Assembly: GCF_001579805.1 (NCBI RefSeq)
Contig: NZ_CP014546.1
Coordinates: 5,766,001 to 5,830,000 of the forward strand
DNA from: Pseudomonas azotoformans
GTDB lineage: Bacteria > Pseudomonadota > Gammaproteobacteria > Pseudomonadales > Pseudomonadaceae
Direction of reading: 5' to 3'
Length of the DNA: 64,000 bases
Part shown: positions 34,170 through 43,242 of the stretch, piece by piece
Position numbering within the stretch: the stretch's first letter is position 1
Layout: the number at the start of each line of letters is the position of its first letter
Made by a program: the position numbers and the translations under genes
Notes under the pieces: generated by a model
Told to the model about the DNA's origin: nothing
Database searches by the model: none
What the model saw: the letters and a program-made list of their open reading frames with translations, nothing else

Positions 34170-35565
34170 ACAGTCCTTCTACCTGCCTGCCTTGTGCGTG
34201 CTACTCAGCGCCTGCACCGGCAACCCGCCCGCGCTCGACAGCGGGATTGCAGCGCCTGCCGCCTGGCAATTTGCCGAACGCGACGCTGCCCAAGCCACCA
34301 ACCAGCAATGGTGGACGCAGTTTGGCAGCCCGCAGCTCAACCGTCTGGTCGAACAGGCCCGGCGTGACAGTTTCGACGTGGCCGCCGCCACCGCGCGCGT
34401 GCGCCAGGCCCAAGCCAGTGCAGTGATTGCCGGCGCGCCGCTGTTGCCGGAAGTGAAGCTCAACCTCACCACCAGCCGCCAGAAGCTGTTGCGTGGCCCG
34501 GGTGGACCGGACCTTGACGCAACGCAAAGCGATGACGCCGTCGACAACTTTGGCGCCAACCTCAGCGCCAGCTACGAAGTGGACTTCTGGGGTGGCCGCG
34601 CCGCTGCCCGCGACAGCGCCCTGCATAGCCTGCGCGCCAGCGAATTTGACCAGGCCACCGTGGAGCTGACCTTGCTCAGCAGCGTGGCCGACCGCTACGC
34701 GCAAACCCTGGCCGCGCAGCAGCGCCAGCAAATCGCCGAGCTGAACCTGGCCAATGCGCGCAACGTGCTCGACCTGGTGCAGACCCGCTATGACGCCGGC
34801 TCCGCCACCGCCCTGGAACTGGCCCAGCAAAAAAGCCTGGTGGCCAGCCAGCAACGCCAACTGCCGCTGATCCAGCAACTGGCCGAAGAGTCGCGGATCA
34901 CGCTGGCCGCCCTCCTCGGCCAACCGGTCCAGACGTTGGATCTGGGCGCAGAGCCATTCCAGGCACTCACTTGGCCAACGATCGGTGCCGGTATGCCGAG
35001 CCAATTGCTCAGCCGCCGTCCTGATATCGCCAAGGCCGAGGCGCAGTTGGCGGCCGCACAGGCCGACGTCACCGTGGCCCGCGCGGCCATGCTGCCCGCC
35101 ATCACCCTCGGCGCAACCCTGGGCTCCGACGCCTACAAGGCCGTGGATGTCCTGCGCAGCCCCTACTACACGCTGACCGCCGGGCTGGTGGCGCCGATCT
35201 TCAACAACGGCCGTTTAAGTGCTGAACGCGACAAGGCCCGCGCGCGCCAGGATGAACTGCTGCAAACCTATCGCGGTGCGATCATCAACGGCTTTGCCGA
35301 CGTAGAAAAAGCCCTCAGCAGCATCACGCGTCTCGACCAGCAGCGCGAATGGCAAAGCGAAGAACTGCAACAGGCCCAGACCGCCTTCCAGATCGCTGAA
35401 AGCCGCTACCAGGCTGGCGCCGAAGACCTGCTCACGGTACTGGAAACCCAACGCACCCTGTACGCGGCCCAGGACCAGAATGTGCAACTGCGGCTGTCGC
35501 GCCTGCAGGCCAGCATCGCGTTGTACAAGGCGTTGGGCGGCGGCTGGCAGACACAGATCCGATAA
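34162..35565 (+). CDS. opmQ: Outer membrane efflux lipoprotein OpmQ (TolC/NodT family)
   Basis: A 467-residue outer-membrane factor starting at GTG 34162 inside the end of pvdT. Lipobox LLSAC places the lipidated Cys at 18. The duplicated OEP fold is visible: [35 protein letters not shown] near the start, [30 protein letters not shown] in the middle and [11 protein letters not shown] at the end. It provides the channel for the PvdRT pump. Unlike the channel gene at 25287-26766 this copy is intact. No clear terminator follows. Confidence 0.92.
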   Translation: MNKQSFYLPALCVLLSACTGNPPALDSGIAAPAAWQFAERDAAQATNQQWWTQFGSPQLNRLVEQARRDSFDVAAATARVRQAQASAVIAGAPLLPEVKLNLTTSRQKLLRGPGGPDLDATQSDDAVDNFGANLSASYEVDFWGGRAAARDSALHSLRASEFDQATVELTLLSSVADRYAQTLAAQQRQQIAELNLANARNVLDLVQTRYDAGSATALELAQQKSLVASQQRQLPLIQQLAEESRITLAALLGQPVQTLDLGAEPFQALTWPTIGAGMPSQLLSRRPDIAKAEAQLAAAQADVTVARAAMLPAITLGATLGSDAYKAVDVLRSPYYTLTAGLVAPIFNNGRLSAERDKARARQDELLQTYRGAIINGFADVEKALSSITRLDQQREWQSEELQQAQTAFQIAESRYQAGAEDLLTVLETQRTLYAAQDQNVQLRLSRLQASIALYKALGGGWQTQIR

Positions 35566-35669
35566 ACAAAACTCCGCTTTCGTACATCAGCTGTCTTCTC
35601 GCCCTACATTCTTCGACCAAAGGTCCTTGGTAAAAAAACCGCTCTCACACGGTTGCCCAGGACCTCTTG

Positions 35670-36482
35670 ATGACTGTCGCAAAATACCTGACGTGCGCCT
35701 GTCTCTGGGTAACAGCCAGTGCTGCCCAAGAACTGATTCCCCCCACCGCCATTGATTGGCTGCTGGATTGCCCACTGCCCACCGTTGAACGCCTGGACCC
35801 TGAAGTGCTGCAACGCACCCAATGCGGGGTCGTGAGCGTGCCGCGCAATTACGCCGCGCCTCGGCAAGGCAATCTGCGTCTCTACCTGACCCGCGTCGGC
35901 GCCCGTGACCCGCTGAACCGCGAAGGCGTGGTGTTCGCCCAAGCTGGCGATACCCCCAAAAGGAACCAGGGCGGCACCTTTGTCATTCACCTGACCAGCC
36001 TCTGGGGCTCCTACTCCAACCCGGCGTATCGCACGCTGGTCAACCGCTACGACGTCATCGAACTCAGCCCCCGCGACCTCGGCAACGACAATGGCGTCGA
36101 ACAGGCCGCCCAGGACCTGGAGTTTGTCCGCACCCAACTGGGCGACGCCCAACTGCTCTACCTGGGCAATGCCGATGCGGCCCGCCTGGGCAACCGGTAC
36201 GCGGCGCTGTTTCCCGAACGGGTGGCGCGCATGGTGCTGGTCAATGCGCAGCCGTCTGAATCGGCAGCGCCCCAGGTCGAACAATTACGCTTGAAAGAAA
36301 CGGCCAAACAGGATGCCAGCAGCTGCATCAACCGCTGGGTGGGCGACTTCCTGGTCTTCGGCAAGCAGCCTCCGCCATCCACACGTTGCCTGGATTCGGG
36401 CAAGGTGAGTAACCATCCGATTGCGACCTGTTGCCATCGAAAACGACACCCGCCGTTGACGCTGCATCCCGATCGTTATTAA
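35670..36482 (+). pseudogene. Degenerate alpha/beta hydrolase (TAP-like), internal deletion
   Basis: A 270-residue frame starting MTVAKYLTCACLWVTASAAQE, a signal peptide. Residues 30-195 follow secreted alpha/beta hydrolases of the tripeptidyl-aminopeptidase type (CGVVSVPRNYAAPRQGNLRLYLTRV; RLGNRYAALFPERVARMVLVNA). The nucleophile elbow that should read GxSxG is GNADA (166-170), so the catalytic Ser is lost. Soon after, the sequence jumps to what is normally the extreme C-terminus (CINRWVGDFLVFGKQPPPSTRC), so about 200 residues carrying the acid and His are missing. The final 30 residues look unrelated. I read it as a decayed gene; a non-catalytic secreted protein is the alternative. It lies directly after opmQ. 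Confidence 0.65.
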
Positions 36483-36487
36483 GTGCT

Positions 36488-36503
36488 ATTAATCCGCATT
36501 AAT
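36488..36503. promoter_or_regulatory. Inverted repeat before the GntR gene
   Basis: ATTAAT-CCGC-ATTAAT, perfectly placed 16 bp before the GntR ATG in AT-rich sequence. It could be an autoregulatory operator or simply -10-like promoter DNA. I see no second copy upstream of the transporter operon. Confidence 0.4.
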
Positions 36504-36519
36504 ACGATAAATCGAACTT

Positions 36520-37290
36520 ATGCTAAGCCGCCCGCTACGACGCAAACGCCAGAAGCTGTCCGATGTGATTGTCGAGTCGGTCAAGCGCTCCATCGTCACC
36601 GACGCCTTGAAGCCCGGCGACCGCCTGCCCACCGAACGCGAGCTGATGGAAAGCTTCCAGTGCTCCAAAGGTTCGGCCCGCGAAGCGCTCAAGGCGCTGG
36701 AAGTGGAAGGCCTGGTGAGCACACGCACCGGGCCCAGCGGCGGCGCCTACCTGAACCAGGCGGGCACCGAACCGGCCAGCCGCGCGTTGCGCAACTACCT
36801 GCACTTCCAGCATCTGGACGGCGAACAGGTGTACCAACTGCGCAAAGTCATCGAAGTGGAACTGGCGGTATCGGTGCTCGGGCGCTTGAGCGAAGAGGAC
36901 TACCAGGCCCTGCAAGACAACGTGGATTTTTGCAGCGCCCCCGAAGACAGTGAAGCCGGCCAGCGTGAACAGCGCCTGGCGGAGCTGGAGTTCCATAACC
37001 TGCTGGCCAAGGCCTGCCCCAACCCGTTGCTGAGTTTCATGGCGCAGTTCCTCAACGATCTGCTGCGCGACCTGGTGGTGCTGAAAAAAGCCTACAAGCC
37101 CAAGCGCAAGCAGTTCGACGCCGCCAACCTCGACTATCACAAGCAGTTGCTGATCGCCTTTCGTGCCGGGGATGAAAGCGCGGTGCGCAGCTTGATGCAT
37201 GAACACATGTGCGATGCCGAACACCACATGACCGCCCTTGAAGGCCAGGTCAGCCCGCACTTTTTGCTGGAGTTCGATCACACCCACTGA
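36520..37290 (+). CDS. GntR/FadR family (FCD domain) transcriptional regulator
   Basis: A 256-residue FadR-type regulator. The N-terminal winged helix is LSDVIVESVKRSIVTDALKPGDRLPTERELMESFQCSKGSAREALKALEVEGLVSTRTGPSGGAYL, followed by an all-helical FCD ligand domain (about 95-240) with the metal-site style His of ELEFHNLLAKAC and DYHKQLLIAFRAGDESAVRSLMHEHM. It should respond to a small acid or amide made or imported by the operon that begins 95 bp downstream on the same strand. Start MLSRPLRRKRQKLSD at 36520; no strong ribosome site is visible. Confidence 0.88.
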   Translation: MLSRPLRRKRQKLSDVIVESVKRSIVTDALKPGDRLPTERELMESFQCSKGSAREALKALEVEGLVSTRTGPSGGAYLNQAGTEPASRALRNYLHFQHLDGEQVYQLRKVIEVELAVSVLGRLSEEDYQALQDNVDFCSAPEDSEAGQREQRLAELEFHNLLAKACPNPLLSFMAQFLNDLLRDLVVLKKAYKPKRKQFDAANLDYHKQLLIAFRAGDESAVRSLMHEHMCDAEHHMTALEGQVSPHFLLEFDHTH

Positions 37291-37385
37291 CAGCCCCCCC
37301 TCCAATAACAGGCCTGCCCACAGGCCCTTGCTCCACCGTATCGCCATTGCCACTCCTGCCAATAACTAAACCAGGGAGTCACCCC

Positions 37386-38588
37386 ATGCAGCGTCGTACG
37401 TTGTTGAAAGCCAGTCTTACCGCAGCCGCCGCCCTCAGCCTCCCGCTGAGCATCCGGTCTGCATTCGCCGCCGAGCCCTTTACCTTTTACGGCCTAAAGT
37501 CCATGTCTGGCGCCTTTGCCAGCTATGGCAAGTTTGCCGACATGGGTTCGCGCCTGGCGGTGGAACAGCACCCCGAGCTACTCGGCCGCCCACTGAACTA
37601 CAAGGTGATCGACACCGAGGGCAATGCCGGCAAGGCCGTGCGCAAGGTGCAGGAAGCCATCCAGCAGGATGGCGCGCGGTTCTTCCAGGGCTGCACCCTG
37701 TCGTCCTCGGCACTGGCGGTGGCCAAGGAAGTGGACAAGGTCGGCGGTGTGTTCATGACCCCGGTGGGCGCCGATGAAGTCACCGGCAAGGACTGCAACA
37801 AGGCAACCTTCCGCTGGTCGGTGCCTACCTACGGCGCGATCCGCGAAACCATGGTGCCGCTGATCAAGCTGCTGCCGGACGCCAAGCGCTGGTACACCAT
37901 CACCCCGCAATACGTGTTCGGCGAAGCGCTGCTCGAAGGCGCGAAGAATGTGCTCAAGGAAAACGGCCTGGAACACATCGGCAACAGCTACCACTCGTTG
38001 CAGGAGCAGGAGTTTTCCGGCTACCTGACCAACGCCATCGCCGCCAAACCCGATGTGCTGGTGCTGCTCAACTTCGGCAGCCAGTCGTCCAACACCCTGC
38101 GCCAAGCGGTGAACTTCGGTATCAAGGAACGTATGAAAGTTCTGTTGGTGTGGTCCGCCGGCCTCGACCAGTTCCAGGAACTGGGCAGCGACGTGCTGGA
38201 AGGCGTGTATCTCGGCGCGCAGTACTGGCACCAGGTCGACACCCCGCTCAACCGTGAACTGGTCAAGCTCACCCAAGCCAAATACGGCATCAACCCTACC
38301 TACCCGCTGGCCGCCGATTACATCAGCACCAAGGTCATGCTCGAAGCCATTATTTCTACCGGCAGCTTCGACGGGCCGACCGTGGCCAAGGCTCTGCAAG
38401 GCCTGAGCTACGAAGGGCCCACCGGCAAGGAATCGATCCGCGCCGGCGACCACCAGGTGATCAAGGATTACTACCTGCTGATCGGCAAGGCCACCGCCGA
38501 CATGGCCGACAAGGATGACCTGGCCAAGGTGCTCAGGGCCGGCCAGTCGTTCCCGCCGGTGGAAGCCACGGGCTGCACGCTCGGCTGA
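37386..38588 (+). CDS. ABC transporter substrate-binding protein (branched-chain amino acid/amide type)
   Basis: A 400-residue periplasmic binding protein of the HAAT (LivK/UrtA/FmdD-like) class. The signal MQRRTLLKASLTAAAALSLPLSIRSAFA is twin-Arg-like. The mature protein begins EPFTFYGLKSMSGAFASYGKFADMGSRLAVEQ, the usual first lobe. Start ATG 37386 has AGGGAG ahead. It delivers a ligand to the two permeases and two ATPases encoded next. The downstream carbamoylase and amidase suggest that the ligand is an amide, ureide or N-carbamoyl amino acid, not leucine. Regulated probably by the GntR protein upstream. Confidence 0.9.
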   Translation: MQRRTLLKASLTAAAALSLPLSIRSAFAAEPFTFYGLKSMSGAFASYGKFADMGSRLAVEQHPELLGRPLNYKVIDTEGNAGKAVRKVQEAIQQDGARFFQGCTLSSSALAVAKEVDKVGGVFMTPVGADEVTGKDCNKATFRWSVPTYGAIRETMVPLIKLLPDAKRWYTITPQYVFGEALLEGAKNVLKENGLEHIGNSYHSLQEQEFSGYLTNAIAAKPDVLVLLNFGSQSSNTLRQAVNFGIKERMKVLLVWSAGLDQFQELGSDVLEGVYLGAQYWHQVDTPLNRELVKLTQAKYGINPTYPLAADYISTKVMLEAIISTGSFDGPTVAKALQGLSYEGPTGKESIRAGDHQVIKDYYLLIGKATADMADKDDLAKVLRAGQSFPPVEATGCTLG

Positions 38589-38646
38589 TCCCCCTGAATT
38601 TGGTAGCGCAGGGCCGTGCAAGCGGCTTCCTGCAGAGGGTTCCTGC

Positions 38647-39507
38647 ATGCTTAATCTTTACCTGTTCCAGATCCTCAACGGCCTTGGGCTGGGGATGATC
38701 TACTTCCTGATCGCGGTCGGGCTGACGATCATTTTCGGCCTGCTCAACTTCGTCAACTTCGCCCACGGCGCGTTTTTCCTGCTGGGTGCCTACATCTGCT
38801 ACACCGCCGTGAGCCTCACCGGCAACTTCTGGCTGGCGTTGCTGATTGCGCCGCTGGTGGTGGCCGCGCTGGCCTGGGCCATCGAACGGTTGTTGATCCA
38901 GCGCATCTATCACTTACCGCACATGTTCCAGATCCTGGTGACCTTGGGGATCGCGCTGATCATCCAGGAGGCCAGCGTGATGATCTGGGGCCCGGTCGGC
39001 AAAAGCGTCGCCGTGCCGGAACTACTGCGCGGCGTGCTGGTGGTGGGTGACTTCGTCTACCCCTACTACCGCCTCTTTCTCATCGTGTTTTCCGGGCTGG
39101 TCGGCCTGGGCCTGTGGCTGCTGCTGGAACGCACGCGTTTCGGCGCCCTGGTGCGGGCCGGCAGTGAAAGCACCGAAACCGTGTCGCTGCTGGGCACCAA
39201 CATCTTCCGGCTGTTCTCCATGACCTTCGCCCTCGGCGTGGCCCTGGCCGGTGTCGCGGGCGTGCTGTTCGCCCCGTTGCGCGGCGCGCAGCCCTTTGTC
39301 GGCCCGGAAATTCTCGGCGTGGCCTTCGTGGTGGTGGTGATCGGCGGCATGGGCTCGTTCAGCGGTGCGCTGGTCGGCGGTTTGCTGGTGGGCGTGGTGC
39401 AAAGCCTGATGACCACACTCTGGCCCCAGGGCGCGAGCTTGATGATCTACGGCGCCATGGCCGTGGTGATTCTGGTCCGTCCCTACGGCCTGTTTGGGAG
39501 AGCCTGA
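38647..39507 (+). CDS. Branched-chain/amide-type ABC transporter permease (LivH family)
   Basis: A 286-residue permease starting MLNLYLFQILNGLGLGMIYFLIAVGLTIIFGLLNFVNFAHGAFFLLGAY, the hallmark LivH opening. About eight hydrophobic segments follow, and the EAA-like region is GSESTETVSLLGTNIFRLFSMTFALGVALAGVAGVLFAP. It pairs with the LivM-type permease encoded one base downstream. ATG 38647 follows AGAGGG; a longer frame upstream is not family sequence. Confidence 0.9.
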   Translation: MLNLYLFQILNGLGLGMIYFLIAVGLTIIFGLLNFVNFAHGAFFLLGAYICYTAVSLTGNFWLALLIAPLVVAALAWAIERLLIQRIYHLPHMFQILVTLGIALIIQEASVMIWGPVGKSVAVPELLRGVLVVGDFVYPYYRLFLIVFSGLVGLGLWLLLERTRFGALVRAGSESTETVSLLGTNIFRLFSMTFALGVALAGVAGVLFAPLRGAQPFVGPEILGVAFVVVVIGGMGSFSGALVGGLLVGVVQSLMTTLWPQGASLMIYGAMAVVILVRPYGLFGRA

Positions 39508-39508
39508 C

Positions 39509-40519
39509 ATGAGCGAGAAAAATCCCCTACCGTTTGCCAAGACGCAATCGCGCGCGATGTTGCTGTGGGTGTTGGCGGTGCTGATCGGCCTGCCCTTGAT
39601 ACTGCCGTCGGCGACCCTGGCCACCGAGATCCTGATCTTTGCCATGGCGGCCCTGGCCTGCAACCTGCTGCTGGGCTACACCGGCCTGCTCTCCTTCGGC
39701 CAAGGCATCTTCTTCGGGGCCGGCGCGTATTGCGCGGCGTTGCTAATGATCCATCTGCAATTAGGCCTGTTCACCGCGTTGCTCGGTGCCGCCGTGGCCG
39801 GTGGTTTCCTGGCGTTGCTGGTGGGCGCCCTGGCCATCCGTCGCACCGGCATCTACTTCGTGATGCTGACCCTGGCGTTCAGCCAGATGGCCTACTTTGT
39901 CGCCTACACCCTCAGCGACTGGACCGGTGGCGACAACGGCCTGCTCAGTGTGCCGCGCCCGGAGATCCGCATAGGTGAAACCGTGCTGCTGTCACTGGCC
40001 GACGCCCGCGCCTTTTACGGCTTTGTCGCGGTGCTGTTCCTGTTGATCTTCATCGGCGCCCGCCGGGTGATCGCCTCGCCGTTCGGCAGCACCTTGATGG
40101 CGATCCGCGAAAACGAAACCCGCGCCTCGGCCATCGGCTACGACACGCGGCACTTCAAGATCCTAGTGTTTGTGCTGTCCGGCGCCGTTACCGGGATTGC
40201 CGGCGCGCTGTACGCCATGCTGCTGCACTTTGTGCCGCTGTCGAATATCGACCTGGCGATGTCCGAGAACATCCTGATCATGACCATTGTCGGCGGCACC
40301 GGCTCATTGTTCGGCTCGCTGCTCGGCGCTGGCTCCATCGTGCTGCTCGGGGATTTCCTCTCCGACCTGTGGCCGCGCTGGCTGATGCTGCTGGGGGTGA
40401 TTTTGATCCTGGTGGTGATCTTCATGCGCGGTGGTTTGTGGGGCGGCCTGGCGTCGCTGTTCGAAAAGGTACGCGGCCATCGCAACACGGCCGCTGTCGC
40501 CAAGGAGGAAGGGCTATGA
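39509..40519 (+). CDS. Branched-chain/amide-type ABC transporter permease (LivM family)
   Basis: A 336-residue LivM-type permease starting MSEKNPLPFAKTQSRAMLLWVLAVL at ATG 39509 with GGGAG ahead. Family segments: ACNLLLGYTGLLSFGQGIFFGAGAYCAALL, ALAIRRTGIYFVMLTLAFSQMAYF, and the coupling loop MAIRENETRASAIGYDTRHFKILVFVLSGAVTGIAGALYAM. It heterodimerises with the LivH-type protein. The last 4 bases overlap the ATPase gene that follows (ATGA). Confidence 0.9.
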   Translation: MSEKNPLPFAKTQSRAMLLWVLAVLIGLPLILPSATLATEILIFAMAALACNLLLGYTGLLSFGQGIFFGAGAYCAALLMIHLQLGLFTALLGAAVAGGFLALLVGALAIRRTGIYFVMLTLAFSQMAYFVAYTLSDWTGGDNGLLSVPRPEIRIGETVLLSLADARAFYGFVAVLFLLIFIGARRVIASPFGSTLMAIRENETRASAIGYDTRHFKILVFVLSGAVTGIAGALYAMLLHFVPLSNIDLAMSENILIMTIVGGTGSLFGSLLGAGSIVLLGDFLSDLWPRWLMLLGVILILVVIFMRGGLWGGLASLFEKVRGHRNTAAVAKEEGL

Positions 40520-41265
40520 GCATTCTGCTGGAAACCAGAGACCTGGAACTGGCCTATGGCGCGTTCCACGCGGTGAACGGCGTGAACCTCAAGGTCGAGG
40601 CCGGCACCATCCACACCATCATCGGCCCTAACGGCGCGGGCAAGACCAGCCTGTTCCACTGCCTCACGGGCGAACGCCAGGCCACCGCCGGGGCGATTCA
40701 CTTCGACGGCAGGAACCTGATGCGCAAGCCTGCTCACGGCCGCGTCGGCCTGGGTATGGCGCGCTCGTTCCAGCTCACCAGCCTGTTCCAGAACCTCAGC
40801 GTGCGCGAAAACCTGCGCCTGGCCGCCCAAGGCCGTGACGGCGCGCTCGCGTTGAATTTCTGGCGCCGCGTCGACAGCAAGCGCGAACACCTGGAGATGG
40901 CCGACCAGGTGCTGGAACGCCTGCAACTCACCGCCCGCGCCAACACCCTGGCCGGTGAGTTGTCCCACGGCCAGCAGCGGGTGCTGGAGGTGGGCATGTC
41001 GATCTGTTCCAAGCCGAAACTGTTGATGCTCGACGAGCCCACCTCGGGCATGGGCATCGATGACATCCCGATCATGACCCAGTTGATCAGCGACCTCGGC
41101 CGCGACCACACGGTGCTGCTGATCGAACACAACATGAGTATTGTCATGTCCATCAGCCAACGCATCACGGTGATGAGCCACGGCCAGATCCTGGTGGAAG
41201 GCACGCCCGAATCCGTGCGCGCCGATGAACGCGTGCGCACCGCTTACCTTGGGGAGGCTGCCTGA
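40516..41265 (+). CDS. Branched-chain/amide-type ABC transporter ATP-binding protein (LivG family)
   Basis: A 249-residue ATPase starting MSILLETRDLELAYGAFHAVNGVNLKVEAGTIHTIIGPNGAGKTS; Walker A is GPNGAGKT (about 37-44). The signature is ELSHGQQRVLEVGMSI and Walker B LLMLDEPTSGM. ARSFQLTSLFQNLSVRENL is the LivG-type Q-loop region. The start at 40516 overlaps the LivM-type gene and has AAGGAGGAAGGG ahead. The stop overlaps the next ATPase gene as TGATG. Confidence 0.92.
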   Translation: MSILLETRDLELAYGAFHAVNGVNLKVEAGTIHTIIGPNGAGKTSLFHCLTGERQATAGAIHFDGRNLMRKPAHGRVGLGMARSFQLTSLFQNLSVRENLRLAAQGRDGALALNFWRRVDSKREHLEMADQVLERLQLTARANTLAGELSHGQQRVLEVGMSICSKPKLLMLDEPTSGMGIDDIPIMTQLISDLGRDHTVLLIEHNMSIVMSISQRITVMSHGQILVEGTPESVRADERVRTAYLGEAA

Positions 41266-41960
41266 TGCTGATCGTCGAGAACATCCATTCCTACTACGAC
41301 AAGAGCCATGTGCTGGAAGGTGTGTCGCTGACCGTCAACCCTGGCGAACTGGTGACGCTGCTGGGTCGCAATGGCGCTGGCAAGACCACCACCTTGCGCA
41401 GCATCCTCGGCATCATCTGCCCGCGCCAGGGCCAGATCCATTTCAACGGCCAGGCATTGGTGGGCCAGAAGATCTTCGAAATTGCCCGCCAGGGCCTGGC
41501 ACTGGTGCCGGAGAACCGTGGGATTTTCCGCCTGCTTACCGTCGAAGAAAACCTGCGCATCGCCGCACGCAAGACCAGCCGCTGGCAGCTCGAAGACGTG
41601 TACGCCATGTTCCCGCGCCTCAAGGAACGCCGCAAAAACGCTGGCCACGCGTTGTCCGGCGGCGAGCAGCAGATGCTCGCCATCGCCCGTGCCCTGCTCA
41701 ACGATCCCAAGCTATTGATCCTCGATGAACCCACCGAAGGCCTGGCACCGGTGATCGTCGACGAGTTGGTGAAGATCCTGCGCAAGGTCAAGGACGACGG
41801 CCTGCCAGTGTTGCTGGTGGAACAGAACCTGATGGTCTGCGACAAGCTCGCCGACCGCCATTACGTGCTCGAACAGGGCCGCGTGGTCTACGAGGGCAGC
41901 GCCGAAGCCTTCCGCGCCGACCCGACCATCAAAAACCGTTACCTGGCCCTGAGTGCCTGA
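41265..41960 (+). CDS. Branched-chain/amide-type ABC transporter ATP-binding protein (LivF family)
   Basis: A 231-residue ATPase with Walker A GRNGAGKTTTLRSI, LivF-type ALVPENRGIFRLLTVEENLRIA, signature ALSGGEQQMLAIARAL and Walker B LLILDEPTEGLAPVIVDEL. It completes the five-gene transporter. It starts within the stop of the LivG-type gene, and 13 bases separate its stop from the carbamoylase gene, so the transporter and the enzymes are one operon. Confidence 0.92.
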   Translation: MLIVENIHSYYDKSHVLEGVSLTVNPGELVTLLGRNGAGKTTTLRSILGIICPRQGQIHFNGQALVGQKIFEIARQGLALVPENRGIFRLLTVEENLRIAARKTSRWQLEDVYAMFPRLKERRKNAGHALSGGEQQMLAIARALLNDPKLLILDEPTEGLAPVIVDELVKILRKVKDDGLPVLLVEQNLMVCDKLADRHYVLEQGRVVYEGSAEAFRADPTIKNRYLALSA

Positions 41961-41973
41961 CCGGAGACTGCTG

Positions 41974-43242
41974 ATGAATAGTTTTGCGCAACCGCTCAAG
42001 AGCAACGCCCCGCTGATCAACCGCGACCGCCTGTGGCAATCCTTGATGGACCTGGCCCAGCTCGGCGCCACCGTCAAAGGCGGCGTATGTCGCCTGGCCC
42101 TCACCGACCTCGACCGCCAGGCCCGCGACCTGTTTGTGCAATGGTGCGAGGCCGCCGGGTGCAGCGTCACGGTCGACGCTATCGGCAATATCTTTGCGCG
42201 CCGCGCCGGGCGCAATCCGGCCCTGCCCCCGGTGATGACCGGCAGCCATATCGACACCCAACCCACGGGCGGCAAGTTCGACGGCTGTTATGGGGTAATG
42301 GCCGGACTGGAAGTGATCCGCACCCTGAATGATTTGAACATCGAAACCCAAGCGCCGATTGAAGTGGTGGTGTGGACCAACGAAGAAGGCTCGCGTTTTC
42401 CGCCGTGCATGATGGGTTCCGGGGTGTTTGCCGGTAAGTTCGATTTGCAGGACACCCTCGACAAAGTCGATGACCAGGGCCTGTCGGTGGGCGCCGAATT
42501 GCAACGCATTGGGTATGCCGGCTCCCGCGCCGTGCTCGGCCACCCGGTCGGCGCTTACTTCGAAGCACATATCGAACAGGGCCCGGTGCTGGAAGACCAG
42601 GCCACTACCATCGGCGTGGTCATGGGCTGCCTGGGCCAGAAGTGGTTCGACCTGACCTTCACCGGCGTCGAAGCCCACGCCGGCCCGACGCCGATGCACC
42701 TGCGCAAGGACGCCCTGGTCGGCGCTGCCGAGGTGGTCAGCGCGGTCAACCGCATCGCCCACCAACAGCAACCCCACGCCTGCGGCACGGTCGGTTGCCT
42801 GAGCCTGCACCCCGGTTCGCGCAACGTGATTCCCGGCCAGGTGCACATGACCCTCGACCTGCGTCACCTGCATGCAGACAAACTACACGCCATGGTCGAT
42901 GAAGTGCGCGGCGTGATCGAAGCCACCGCCGCCAGGCACGGGTTGGCGTATGAACTGACGCCAACCGCCGACTTCCCACCGCTGGACTTCGCCCCAGCCT
43001 GCGTCAACGCAGTACGAGAAGGCGCCGAAGCCTTGGGCTTGAGCCATATGGACATCGTCAGCGGTGCCGGCCACGACGCGATTTTCGTCGCTGAACTGGG
43101 TCCGGCCGGGATGATCTTTGTGCCCTGCGAAGGCGGCATCAGCCATAACGAAATCGAAAACGCCGCGCCGGATGACCTGGCAGCGGGCTGCGCGGTATTG
43201 CTGCGCGCCATGGTCAATGCGGCGCAGGGGGAAATCGCATGA
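41974..43242 (+). CDS. Zn-dependent M20 hydrolase (N-carbamoyl-L-amino acid hydrolase / beta-ureidopropionase type)
   Basis: A 422-residue amidohydrolase starting MNSFAQPLKSNAPLINRDRLWQSLMDLAQLG at ATG 41974, with CCGGAGA ahead. The two-metal site of the hydantoinase/carbamoylase M20 group is intact: His of MTGSHIDTQP, Asp of FDGCYGVMAGLE, Glu pair of WTNEEGSRF, His of FEAHIEQGP, and His of ISHNEIENA near the end. VEAHAGPTPMHLRKDAL is the dimerisation-domain signature. It cleaves an N-carbamoyl (ureido) or related amide bond. Allantoate amidohydrolase is the nearest alternative, but no other purine-degradation gene is here. It lies between the transporter and the amidase. Confidence 0.88.
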   Translation: MNSFAQPLKSNAPLINRDRLWQSLMDLAQLGATVKGGVCRLALTDLDRQARDLFVQWCEAAGCSVTVDAIGNIFARRAGRNPALPPVMTGSHIDTQPTGGKFDGCYGVMAGLEVIRTLNDLNIETQAPIEVVVWTNEEGSRFPPCMMGSGVFAGKFDLQDTLDKVDDQGLSVGAELQRIGYAGSRAVLGHPVGAYFEAHIEQGPVLEDQATTIGVVMGCLGQKWFDLTFTGVEAHAGPTPMHLRKDALVGAAEVVSAVNRIAHQQQPHACGTVGCLSLHPGSRNVIPGQVHMTLDLRHLHADKLHAMVDEVRGVIEATAARHGLAYELTPTADFPPLDFAPACVNAVREGAEALGLSHMDIVSGAGHDAIFVAELGPAGMIFVPCEGGISHNEIENAAPDDLAAGCAVLLRAMVNAAQGEIA

